DNA of 64,000 nucleotides from Candidatus Poribacteria bacterium (lineage in GTDB: Bacteria > Poribacteria > WGA-4E > WGA-3G): the NCBI GenBank assembly GCA_022820835.1, contig JAJEET010000019.1:1-64000 (forward strand), given 5' to 3'. The notes under the pieces were generated by a model. The model was given only the letters and a program-made list of their open reading frames with translations. It was not told the origin of the DNA and made no database searches. The position numbers were made by a program, and so were the translations under genes. This document shows, piece after piece, positions 37,026 through 46,643 of the stretch (its first letter is position 1; each line of letters begins with the position of its first letter).

Positions 37026-38550
37026 AACTGACCTTTTAGATATAGCCACTGCGCTCACGCAACGCGGCGTAGAAATCCTCTCTACCGGCGGCACGGCACA
37101 ACACCTTCGGGACGCAGGAGTTGACATCGTTGATGTCTCTGACTATACCGACTTCCCTGAAATGTTGGACGGTCGAGTGAAAACGCTCCACCCAAAAATC
37201 CACGGCGGACTCCTCGCTGAACGTGATAACGCCGAACACAATGCACAAACGGAAACGCACGGTATCACCCCAATTGATATGGTAATATGTAACCTGTACC
37301 CGTTTAAAGCAACCGTCGCGAAACCGGATGTGACACTTCCCGAAGCGATTGAGAACATTGACATCGGCGGTCCCACGATGATTCGTGCGGCTGCGAAAAA
37401 TTATCGGCACGTCGCAGTCCTCACGAATCCGAGTCAATACCCACAAACTATCGCTGATTTAGACGCGAACGACGGATGCCTTTCAGAAGAACAGCGATTT
37501 GAATTGGCAAAGGCAGCATTCACACAGACCGCACAGTATGATACAGCAATCGCTGCCTACCTTGTAAATCAAGGCGTGGAGTCGGATGAATTTGCTGATA
37601 CCCTGATGCTCCGTTTCAAGAAAGAGCGTACGCTCCGTTACGGCGAAAACCCGCATCAACGCGCCGCTTTCTACAGAACTGAAACCCCTCCAGGACCCTC
37701 CGCAGCGTGGGCAAACCAACTCAGTGGACAACCGCTCTCTTTTAATAACCTCCTTGATTTAGAAGCCGCTTTAGAGATCGTCAAGGATTTTAAGACGCCA
37801 GCGTGTGCAATTATCAAACATAATAATCCGTGTGGACTCGCGACTGCCGACACCGTAAAAGATGCCTTCATAAACGCATTGGAATGTGATCGAACCTCTG
37901 CTTTCGGTTCAATTATCGGGTTGAACCGCAAAGTAACAATCCAGACGGCAAACACCATTCGCGAGGCAGCACAGGCAGGCGTAAAGATTGATGCGATCAT
38001 CGCACCGAGTTATACCGAAAAAGCGTTGCGTGCGTTGTCGCGTGTCAAACGCCGTCCTATTCTTGAAGTTGGGGCGTTATTAGCCGCGGAACCTGTCCTG
38101 CAGGTTCGCAATATCACCGGTGGTGTCCTTGTCCAAGATCCCGACATCCACGAAATGGAAGCAGATGCGTTACAGGTTGCCACCAAACGTTCACCTACAG
38201 ATGATGAAATAAAATCGCTGCTGTTCGCGTGGAAGGCGTGCAAACACGTCAAATCCAACTGTATCCTGCTGGCGCACGGCACACAGAGCGTCGGTATCGG
38301 AGCGGGGCAGATGAGCCGCGTGGATGCCGCTATCATCGCCATCCGAAAGGCAGGCGAAAAGGCAAAGGGTGCAGTGTTAGCCTCGGATGCGTACTTCCCG
38401 TTTCCAGACGGTGTTGAGATTGCCGGTGAAGCAGGCATCACTGCGATTATCCAACCGGGAGGTTCTGTCAACGATGAACCTGTGATTGAGACCGCGGACG
38501 CTTACGGCATGACGATGGTGCTAACGGGGGTCCGCCATTTCCGGCATTAG
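36985..38550 (+). CDS. purH: Bifunctional AICAR formyltransferase/IMP cyclohydrolase
   Basis: [110 protein letters not shown]. Confidence 0.97.
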   Translation: [521 protein letters not shown]

Positions 38551-38696
38551 TTGTGTTAGCGTGGGTCGCTCTTGCACGTTTATACAGAAAATTGGACATC
38601 TGACAATTTTTATGATATTCTGTGCCAAGAAAAATACGACAACGCATCGCGGACGTGAGGAAAGCCGGTTTCATTGATATAGAAGGGGTTTCAGAG

Positions 38697-38942
38697 ATGA
38701 TTGAAAGTGCAAAATACATCAAAATCGTTGAATGGTCAGACGAAGACGAATGCTTCATCGGATATTGCCCCGGGATCATCGGTCCGTGTTGCCACGGCAC
38801 TGATGAAATCGAGGTTTATCGCCAACTCTGCGAGATTGTTGAGGAGTGGATAGAAATTTTTCATCGCGACAACGAGGCACTTCCACCACCAACTATCGGT
38901 AAAAACATTGCGGAATTTTTGAACGGTAGAGGTAAGCACTAA
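38697..38942 (+). CDS. HicB-like antitoxin-fold protein
   Basis: YIKIVEWSDEDECFIGYCPGIIGPCCHGTDEIEVYRQLCEIVEEWIEIFHRDNEALPPPT. Confidence 0.75.
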   Translation: MIESAKYIKIVEWSDEDECFIGYCPGIIGPCCHGTDEIEVYRQLCEIVEEWIEIFHRDNEALPPPTIGKNIAEFLNGRGKH

Positions 38943-38952
38943 GGAGAAGAAA

Positions 38953-39258
38953 ATGAAAACGTATACATTTCAGGCTGTCATAGAAGAGGACGAGTGGCTT
39001 GACGAGCGAATTAAAGACCCTGTTTGGAGGGCTTATATTCCTGGTTTAGAGCATAAAGGTGCTTCAAGTTGGGGGTATACCCAAAAAGAGGCACTACAGA
39101 GTCTGCAAGACGCGGTGGACCTCCTCTTTGAATATCTATCGGAGCAGGGAGAAGAAATCAATCTTGATTCGCTCTTGCGGCATCAAGAAGAGGGTTCTTC
39201 CGAATCTTGTTCACAGATTCAGGTTAGCGATGTGCCCTTAATTGTTGTAACAATCTAA
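38953..39258 (+). CDS. hicB: HicB family antitoxin
   Basis: YTFQAVIEEDEW..DPVWRAYIPGLEHKGASSWGYTQKEALQSLQDAVDLLFEYLSEQGEEI, directly upstream of hicA. Confidence 0.8.
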   Translation: MKTYTFQAVIEEDEWLDERIKDPVWRAYIPGLEHKGASSWGYTQKEALQSLQDAVDLLFEYLSEQGEEINLDSLLRHQEEGSSESCSQIQVSDVPLIVVTI

Positions 39259-39259
39259 T

Positions 39260-39508
39260 ATGGCTATCAATTATAGGCGATTACGTTCACTCAGGGCACG
39301 AAAATTGATACGCGCTTTAAAACAGGATGGATTTTATGAATTCAGAAGAAAAGGGGTCCTCCGCTTTTTTGCGCATCCAGATGGACGGACAACAACCATC
39401 CATCTCCATAACATGGGACAAACTTTTGCCATTGGTACGCTTAAAGTTATCATTGAAGAGCAAGCAGAGTGGACAGAGACAGACCTTGAACGTCTTGGAC
39501 TGCTTTAA
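39260..39508 (+). CDS. hicA: HicA family protein, active-site His missing
   Basis: RARKLIRALKQDGFYEFRRKGVLRFFAHPDGRTTTIHLHNMGQTFAIGTLKVIIEEQ; GSHxxF replaced by GVLRFF. Confidence 0.85.
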   Translation: MAINYRRLRSLRARKLIRALKQDGFYEFRRKGVLRFFAHPDGRTTTIHLHNMGQTFAIGTLKVIIEEQAEWTETDLERLGLL

Positions 39509-39592
39509 TCAAAACTAAACTGTGCAGCACGCAACAACGACGCGCAGAACTGATAGAAACCCTTTTTATCGCGCGCAAGCAAAATTAAAAAA

Positions 39593-40753
39593 ATGGCGAC
39601 AACATTAACACTCCCACCCACAATAATCACAGGGGCAGGTGCGTCTGGGAACGTCGGTGAACAGGCGAAACAACTCGGCGCAACGCACGCACTCATCGTA
39701 ACCGACCCGGGTATCGCTAAGATCGGATACGCCGACCAGATTGCCCAGAATTTGCAGGATGCGGGGATAGCGTCCTCATGCTTTTCGGATGTCACACCCG
39801 ATCCGACCCTACAAAACGTGCAGGATGGACGCAAGCAATACACTGACGAAGACTGTGATGTCATCGTGAGCGTCGGTGGCGGAAGTGCAATCGACTGCGG
39901 AAAAGGTATCGCCATGAAATTGACGAACAGTGACGATTTCGTTGATTATATGGGTGTCGATAAAATTCCGAATCCGGGCGCACCCCTAATCGCGATACCG
40001 ACAACAGGCGGCACAGGTAGCGAAGTCTCCAAGGTTACTGTTATTACGGATACTGAGCGGAATGTTAAGATGATGCTCAGTAGTGCTTGTCTGTTGGCAC
40101 ACGTTGCAATTGTTGATCCGATGTTGTCCCTGACAACGCCGCCGCATCTAACTGCAGCGGTCGGCGTTGACGCGTTGACGCACGCAATAGAGGCGTACAT
40201 CTCCAAACGCGCGCAACCCATCACCGACGCACTCGCACTGAAGGCAGTTGAGATGATTTCCGGATCGCTACGGCAGGCGTGGGCAGACGGAGAGAATATC
40301 CCCGCACGCACGGATATGATGATCGGTGCCTCTATCGCAGGCATGGCGTTCAGCAATTCCTCTGTCGCTTTGGTTCACGGGATGTCGCGTCCGATCGGGG
40401 CGTATTTTCACGTTCATCACGGATTATCCAACTCAGTGCTGCTGCGCGATGTAATGGCATTCAGTGTCGTCGGCGCACCGGCGCGTTTCGCCGACATCGC
40501 ACGTGCCATGGGTGAACCGATTGACGGGTTATCTCCGATGCATCAGGCAGACGCAGCGGTTACTGCCGTTGAACGACTCGTCACCGACATTCAGATGCCG
40601 CGACTCGGTGAGATTGATAAAATTGACAGGGACAAATTCGAGAATGTCATTGAACAGATGGCAGCGGATGCCATTGCAAGCGGAAGTCCTGCGAACAATC
40701 CGCGTCAGGCGACTGCTGAAGAAATCGTTGCTCTATATCGTCAGTGTTTTTAA
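39593..40753 (+). CDS. Iron-containing alcohol dehydrogenase
   Basis: VSVGGGSAIDCGKGIAM; AIPTTGGTGSEVSKVTVITD; VDALTHAIEAYIS; LVHGMSRPIGAYFHVHHGLSNSVLL. Confidence 0.95.
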   Translation: MATTLTLPPTIITGAGASGNVGEQAKQLGATHALIVTDPGIAKIGYADQIAQNLQDAGIASSCFSDVTPDPTLQNVQDGRKQYTDEDCDVIVSVGGGSAIDCGKGIAMKLTNSDDFVDYMGVDKIPNPGAPLIAIPTTGGTGSEVSKVTVITDTERNVKMMLSSACLLAHVAIVDPMLSLTTPPHLTAAVGVDALTHAIEAYISKRAQPITDALALKAVEMISGSLRQAWADGENIPARTDMMIGASIAGMAFSNSSVALVHGMSRPIGAYFHVHHGLSNSVLLRDVMAFSVVGAPARFADIARAMGEPIDGLSPMHQADAAVTAVERLVTDIQMPRLGEIDKIDRDKFENVIEQMAADAIASGSPANNPRQATAEEIVALYRQCF

Positions 40754-40774
40754 CCATAGGGGGTTTTTGCTTGG

Positions 40775-41449
40775 GTGTTTCTTCCAGGTCTCTTCGTTCG
40801 ATACCAAGCACATACCAGAATTTTGAAACTTGATAAAACACCATTATCGCACACCTCAATCCTTAGAAGAGTCGTCTTAACGTTTCTGTTGTGCCTATCA
40901 CTCGCCGGATGCGAGACTTCTGATGTTTTGTTCCCCGATAGCAGCGCAGCCATTTATTACGGCACAATTGATAGTATCAACAACGTCTACGATGGCGATA
41001 CTATCCAAGGTGTGGCGATCCTAATCTATCGGTTCGATTCACCGATACTGGAGACGAACGAAGCGCAGTTGATGCTCTGGCCCGGTATTGAGCGTCGTGC
41101 CGACGGTATTTATAGTATCACGGACATCAGGATAGCAGGGATAGATACGCCTGAGAAGCATCCGAACCGTGGTGACCGTACCGAAGTCTCACTTCAACGG
41201 GAAAAAGAACGTGCCGTAGCTGCAACAGAATTTCTCAAGCAACTCCTCCTTGAAAGCAGTGGAGATGATAGCACCCTTGGATTCGTAATTCAGAATCCGC
41301 AACCGGATAAGTATGCTGGACGGGTTATCGCGGATGTGCTATGTGTCAAAGACGGTCTGTTTATTGATGTTGCTGAGGCGTTGCTGGATGCTGGACACGC
41401 TGTCGTCTATGATGGCGGCACAAAAACGCACGATTGGGGTGCAGAATAG
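40775..41449 (+). CDS. Thermonuclease (SNase)-family lipoprotein
   Basis: LCLSLAGCETS lipobox; VYDGDTIQG; DIRIAGIDTPEKHPN; YAGRVIADVLCVKDGLFIDVAEALLDAGHAVVYDGG. Confidence 0.82.
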   Translation: MFLPGLFVRYQAHTRILKLDKTPLSHTSILRRVVLTFLLCLSLAGCETSDVLFPDSSAAIYYGTIDSINNVYDGDTIQGVAILIYRFDSPILETNEAQLMLWPGIERRADGIYSITDIRIAGIDTPEKHPNRGDRTEVSLQREKERAVAATEFLKQLLLESSGDDSTLGFVIQNPQPDKYAGRVIADVLCVKDGLFIDVAEALLDAGHAVVYDGGTKTHDWGAE

Positions 41450-41466
41450 ACACAAAGGAATGAACT

Positions 41467-42426
41467 ATGAACAGACTTAAAATTGTCGTCCCGGGTGATT
41501 CACCCCCGCAAATCCAAGGTTCACCGCATCTCGAACGCCTGAAACCCTACGGCGATGTTGTGCTCTACACCGACCGACCCGAAACGCCAGAAGAGAAGAT
41601 CCGACGTGCTGAAGGTGTGGACATCCTCATTAACTCGCGCGGAATCGTCAAGTGGCCCGCAGAAATCCTACGTCAACTCCCCAAACTCAAGTTGATTTCG
41701 CTCTGCTCCATCGGAACGGATATGATTGGACTTGAGGAAGCGAAGGCGCGCGGCATTACTGTTTGCAATCAACCCGGACGCACCGCGCCGGTCGTCGCGG
41801 AACACGGGTTCGGGCTGATGTTCGCACTCGCCAAACGTGCAGCGTTTCTGACTGCCTCGATGAAGGCAGGCGGATGGCCCCGTATGGACAACATCTACCT
41901 GCAACGGAAAACTTTAGGAATTGTCGGCACCGGGCATATTGGAGCAGAGATGGCACGTCTCGGACGAGCCATCGGGATGGACGTTATCGCGTGGACCTAC
42001 AACCCTTCAGCAACGCGCGCTGAGACGTTAGGTGTTCGGTTTGTTGAATTAGACGAACTTCTTCAGACTGCCGATGTCGTGAGTCTGCACGTCAAGTTAA
42101 CACAGGAGAGTCACCACCTGATCGGTGAACGGGAATTTGGGTTAATGAAACCGGGGATGCTTCTCATCAACGTCGCACGTGGCGGTGTGCTTGACACCGA
42201 CGCACTCATCCGCGCACTGAACAAGGGACACCTCGGCGGGGCTGCGATTGATGTCTATGACCAAGAACCGATCCCGGCGAACCATCCACTTTTAGCGTGT
42301 GAACAGGTGATTCTGACACCACACTGTGCAGATATGACCCCCGAAGGGGTCGAACTCCTGAACGAGGGTGCCATAGACAATATCATCGCTTTTCTGGAAG
42401 GTAACCCGCAAAATGTTGTTGTTTGA
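41467..42426 (+). CDS. D-2-hydroxyacid dehydrogenase
   Basis: LGIVGTGHIGAEMARLGRAIGMDVIAW; LLINVARGGVLDTDALIRAL; GGAAIDVYDQEPIPANHPLL. Confidence 0.94.
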   Translation: MNRLKIVVPGDSPPQIQGSPHLERLKPYGDVVLYTDRPETPEEKIRRAEGVDILINSRGIVKWPAEILRQLPKLKLISLCSIGTDMIGLEEAKARGITVCNQPGRTAPVVAEHGFGLMFALAKRAAFLTASMKAGGWPRMDNIYLQRKTLGIVGTGHIGAEMARLGRAIGMDVIAWTYNPSATRAETLGVRFVELDELLQTADVVSLHVKLTQESHHLIGEREFGLMKPGMLLINVARGGVLDTDALIRALNKGHLGGAAIDVYDQEPIPANHPLLACEQVILTPHCADMTPEGVELLNEGAIDNIIAFLEGNPQNVVV

Positions 42427-42440
42427 GGTTTACGTTGACA

Positions 42441-44618
42441 ATGAGAGAAAATCGGGCAGAAACCCATATAGTTAAAAACATCGGTGTTGATACGGGTGGC
42501 ACCTTCACCGACATCGTGATGCGTATTGACGGTGACCTGTTTACCCACAAAGTCCTCTCCACACCGCAAAATCCAGCACTTGCTGTCATACAGGGTGTCC
42601 GTGAAATATTACATCTGCACCATACCGATGCTGAACATCTCGAAATCGTCCACGGCTCGACTGTTGCAACCAACGCACTCCTTGAACGCAGAGGAGCACG
42701 CATTGCTCTCGTCACAACGAAAGGTTTTGAGGATGTTTTAGAGATAGGCAGACAGACGCGCCCGTCACTCTACGATTTTTTTGTTGAGCGTCCGGCACCG
42801 CTCGTACCTGGTGACAGACGGTTTGGTATATCGGAGCGGACGCTACACACAGGCGACATCCAAACCGAGATTGAAACCACCGATTTGAATGCCCTCGCAT
42901 CCGAACTCGCGACATTGGAATTGGATGCCATCGCAATCTGTTTCCTTTTTGCCTACGTTAACCCACAAAACGAGCAGATTGTTGCATCGCACCTCGCGGA
43001 GCTTGGGATACCGATTTCATGTTCACACGAAGTCCTACCGGAGTACCGTGAGTATGCACGTTTCAGTACGACCGTCGCGAATGCATACATCCGTCCTACT
43101 TTGGAACGACATCTTTCCACACTGACAGATTCTGACTTGTTGTGCACTTTTAACGAAACCGTAGCGCGTAATGAAACGGAGTGCGGCTCGAACACGAAAA
43201 ACCTTGATAAACAAGCAGCCGATACTTACCCGCAAGGAAAAATTAAAAAATCGTTTCGATTGATGCTCTCCAACGGGGGCTGTGTTTCTGTGAAAAACTT
43301 TGAAGCTGCTGGTATTCGAACGGTTCTTTCGGGTCCCGCAGGCGGTGTCCTCGGTGCGTATCAGATCGCCAAAACTGCTGGCTACGACCAGATCATCACG
43401 TTTGATATGGGGGGCACTTCAACGGATGTGAGTCTCTGTAATAATGGTATCTCGCTTACGACGGAGAGCACGATTAGCGGGCTCCCGATCAAGGTGCCGT
43501 TGATTGACATCCATACTGTCGGAGCAGGCGGCGGCTCTATTGCAACTGTGGACGCGGGGGGCGCGCTGCGTGTCGGACCGGAGAGTGCTGGTGCAGACCC
43601 CGGTCCGATCTGCTACGGGAATAGTGGGTCAGATATTACAGTAACCGACGCGAACCTCTTCTTGGGACGTATCGCTGCGACCCAGTTTTTAGGCGGTGCG
43701 ATGTCGCTTGATACCGATAAAGCCAAGACTTATATCGAAAAATTTGCGTCTCGGCTCGGTATCCCCGCACTGCAAGCCGCTGACGGTATCCTCAAAGTTG
43801 CCAACGCAGCGATGGAACGTGCGATCAAGGTCATCTCCGTTGAACGTGGGTTTGATACACGCGATTTCACGCTCGTCTCTTTTGGTGGTGCGGGCGGTTT
43901 GCACGCCGCGTTTATGGCAGAAAACCTCGGCATCGGAACGGTTCTGATTCCACCAAACGGTGGTTTACTCTCCGGTTACGGCATGTTATTTGCGGATGTC
44001 GTCAAAGACTACTCGCAGACGGTGCTGCGGCGGTTTTCAACGGACAGCGAAACGCTTGTTGAAGCGTTGAACACTGGGTTTAACGAACTCTTAACCCGGG
44101 CCGAAAATGAGATGAAAGCGGAAGGGTTTCTCGCGGAGCAACTGAAAATTGACCGTTCACTTGATATGCGGTATGAGGGGCAATCTTATGAACTCAATAT
44201 CCCGTATTCTACCGAGAGGCATGACTATTCAAACGCAGTGGAGACGCTCATTAAAAGTTTCCACGCTGCGCACGAGCAGCGGTTCGGTTACGCGCGGACC
44301 AACGCACCAGTTGAAATCGTGAACCTCCGACTGACAGCCACCGGCGAAACCGACAAACCGTCTATTCAACCGTTGCCGATTGCCGATGCTGATGCGTCTG
44401 AGGCGTTTACCGGTCAAAGTCTTGTCATGTTTGACGGTGAGGCACTCCGCACCGATTTTTATCGCCGCGAGGCATTGCGCCCCGGCAACCAAATCTCGGG
44501 CCCCGCAATTATAACAGAATTCAGCGCGACGACTGTCCTACCCCCCAATTTCTCCGCCGTTGTTGATACGTATCAGAATCTTGTTTTGACCAGAAAATTG
44601 AATGTCTCTGAACAGTAG
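42441..44618 (+). CDS. Hydantoinase/oxoprolinase family protein (HyuA-like)
   Basis: IGVDTGGTFTDIVMRIDG; VHGSTVATNALLERRGARIALVTTKGFEDVLEIGRQTRPSLYDF; FDMGGTSTDVSL; GAGGGSIATVDAGGALRVGPESAGADPGP. Confidence 0.95.
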   Translation: MRENRAETHIVKNIGVDTGGTFTDIVMRIDGDLFTHKVLSTPQNPALAVIQGVREILHLHHTDAEHLEIVHGSTVATNALLERRGARIALVTTKGFEDVLEIGRQTRPSLYDFFVERPAPLVPGDRRFGISERTLHTGDIQTEIETTDLNALASELATLELDAIAICFLFAYVNPQNEQIVASHLAELGIPISCSHEVLPEYREYARFSTTVANAYIRPTLERHLSTLTDSDLLCTFNETVARNETECGSNTKNLDKQAADTYPQGKIKKSFRLMLSNGGCVSVKNFEAAGIRTVLSGPAGGVLGAYQIAKTAGYDQIITFDMGGTSTDVSLCNNGISLTTESTISGLPIKVPLIDIHTVGAGGGSIATVDAGGALRVGPESAGADPGPICYGNSGSDITVTDANLFLGRIAATQFLGGAMSLDTDKAKTYIEKFASRLGIPALQAADGILKVANAAMERAIKVISVERGFDTRDFTLVSFGGAGGLHAAFMAENLGIGTVLIPPNGGLLSGYGMLFADVVKDYSQTVLRRFSTDSETLVEALNTGFNELLTRAENEMKAEGFLAEQLKIDRSLDMRYEGQSYELNIPYSTERHDYSNAVETLIKSFHAAHEQRFGYARTNAPVEIVNLRLTATGETDKPSIQPLPIADADASEAFTGQSLVMFDGEALRTDFYRREALRPGNQISGPAIITEFSATTVLPPNFSAVVDTYQNLVLTRKLNVSEQ

Positions 44619-44652
44619 CTTGGATTCACTGAGCCACATCCGGCATCGATTT

Positions 44653-45393
44653 TCAAGGTGTGGTATCTGCTGAATTGAATTTGACGATTTCCTCCCAAAG
44701 CATGTTACCTTCTGCATCACAATATTTCCCGATGAATTCAGCAGTAAACTTGTTGACGACTTTAGCGTACTCTCGCATAAACTGTTCATTCTTTTCTTTC
44801 GCTTGATGTCCTAAAGGTTCAATGATGTCAGTGTATAGGTTGGCATCACCTGAAATGAACTCCCAAAATTTTTGTCCGCACAACTTCAAGTAATCCCCTT
44901 TATCCGGTTTTTGATCTTTTCCGTAGCAGCATCCATTGATCGCAACAACATTCGTCAACGATCTATTGGTGCCGAGGATTCGTTTAGCTTTCTTGAAGTT
45001 ATCCCGCAACTTTGCGACTTGGCTGCTATTTCCCCAATTGGGTCCAGATTTGATTGATACAATGTATCTTATATTATCTTTTTCAAACTCTAAATCAATT
45101 CCCTCTGCTGCAGATTTCTGACCGCCGTAGACTTGTGAACAGATAAAAATGGCAAGTTCCTCCAGAAATCCACCAAAAATTGTCTCTTCTTGCGAAGATA
45201 GATGAGCATTGAGGATAAATGTCACGAAATCTTGTGCGGTGTTAATATCTTTTGCCTTGAATAGATAAGGATTTTTTCGCTTGACAATATTCAGCAGTTT
45301 CAATTTTTGGAGGCTGTCCAACCTCTTCTGATGAAAGACTTGAATGTTCGCTGCAACATAGTCAGTGATCTCCTGTTGTGTAATGGACTGCAT
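44653..45393 (-). CDS. PmeII-like type II restriction endonuclease
   Basis: GGFLEELAIFICSQVYGGQKSAAEGIDLEFEKDNIRYIVSIKSGPNWGNSSQVAKL; overlaps upstream MTase. Confidence 0.75.
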   Translation of the reverse strand: MQSITQQEITDYVAANIQVFHQKRLDSLQKLKLLNIVKRKNPYLFKAKDINTAQDFVTFILNAHLSSQEETIFGGFLEELAIFICSQVYGGQKSAAEGIDLEFEKDNIRYIVSIKSGPNWGNSSQVAKLRDNFKKAKRILGTNRSLTNVVAINGCCYGKDQKPDKGDYLKLCGQKFWEFISGDANLYTDIIEPLGHQAKEKNEQFMREYAKVVNKFTAEFIGKYCDAEGNMLWEEIVKFNSADTTP

Positions 45394-46231
45394 TTTGATC
45401 CTCTTCAAATAACTGATACTGTGTCAACTTTATATTTTCTCGTGCGAGTTGATAATACTCTGGCAAAATTTCAATACCGACGGAATTTCTCAACAACTTT
45501 TGGGCAACTTGACACGTCGTACCAGAACCAGCAAACGGATCAAGCACCCAATCATTTTCTTTCGTAAACAACCTTATAAACCATTCAGGCAGCGACTTAG
45601 GAAAGACGGCACTGTGTTTGCGATTTCCTGTTTCCGTTGCTAAGTGCAAAACGTTCGTTGGGTATGCCATCTGTCGGTCCACCCAATTAGAGACGTTCTT
45701 CCCAAATCCGCTCCCGACTTTCGAGGTATCCCGACTCTGGTCTGTCTTGCTGAGATTTTTCAACCTTTTCTCTGCCCAATCGCCCATCGGCACCATCACT
45801 GCCTCTTGATACATATTGAACTTTCTACTTTTATTAAACTGCAAACATCTCTCCCAAGCATCTCTGAATCGGTTTGGCCATTTGCCCGGATAGCAGTTCT
45901 TCTTGTGCCAGACAAACTCCTCTGTCCATAACCATCCTTGCTTTTTCATCGCAAGTATCAATTCGATAACATAAGTATGCCGTTCTCCGTCAACAGCTTG
46001 CTCTTTGATATTTAGAATGAAGGTGCCAGATGGCTTGAGGACCCTTAAAAATTCTTCAGCACGAGGCGTAAACCAAGCGACGTATTCATCTGGACTGATT
46101 CCACCATACGTTTTGGATCGACGGTCCGCGTACGGTGGAGAAGTCATAATCAGGTCGAATGAATCGTCCGCAAAATTGGCGAGGACCTCCAAACAGTCCC
46201 CAAGATAAAGGTCCGTTTTTATTTTTGTCAT
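45362..46231 (-). CDS. Site-specific DNA methyltransferase (beta class, TSPPY)
   Basis: DLYLGDCLEVLANFADDSFDLIMTSPPYADRRSKTYGGI; WVLDPFAGSGTTCQVAQKLLRNSVGIE. Confidence 0.92.
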   Translation of the reverse strand: MTKIKTDLYLGDCLEVLANFADDSFDLIMTSPPYADRRSKTYGGISPDEYVAWFTPRAEEFLRVLKPSGTFILNIKEQAVDGERHTYVIELILAMKKQGWLWTEEFVWHKKNCYPGKWPNRFRDAWERCLQFNKSRKFNMYQEAVMVPMGDWAEKRLKNLSKTDQSRDTSKVGSGFGKNVSNWVDRQMAYPTNVLHLATETGNRKHSAVFPKSLPEWFIRLFTKENDWVLDPFAGSGTTCQVAQKLLRNSVGIEILPEYYQLARENIKLTQYQLFEEDQNAVHYTTGDH

Positions 46232-46433
46232 CCAATAATCTGCCTTTGTCCGAAAGTGTTTTATAGCATAATACCACGCTTGTAAAGGGAAGTCAAGCGG
46301 AAAAACTTTACACACCCATTCGCAAATTCCTTGACACAGCGTATCGGGTTTGATATACTTTCGATTGGCAGAAATCGTCAAGAAGCAGCTCGCTGCTACA
46401 AGAATTAAAACCAATATCGCGTTATCTAAAGAT

Positions 46434-46532
46434 TAGGTCAGTAACCCCCCGCTAAAGCATGGGGGCTTGTGCGAAGCGGATGCCAACCGTTCACTCCACG
46501 AGTTAAACTATTGACTACCGTAATAACATATC
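46434..46532. mobile_element. IS200/IS605-like end or TnpB-associated RNA-like remnant (candidate)
   Basis: GTCAGTAACCCCCCGCTAAAGCATGGGGGCTTGTGCGAAGCGGATGCC hairpin-plus-tail resembles IS605-family subterminal structures; no tnpA/tnpB nearby. Confidence 0.35.
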
Positions 46533-46643
46533 GCAATATCAGAGGCGTGGCAGCCTCAAACTATGATGAAATGGAGGACGGCTTCAAGAAACGCACATCT
46601 ATTAGCAATCGCATCCTATTTAACCGCAAGGAAAATGTAAAAA

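Noticed and set aside
44653-46231. Defence island with known anti-phage systems (CBASS, retrons, Gabija, etc.)
   Set aside because: No cyclase, reverse transcriptase, helicase-nuclease or other signature genes were recognised; only R-M and TA-like loci.
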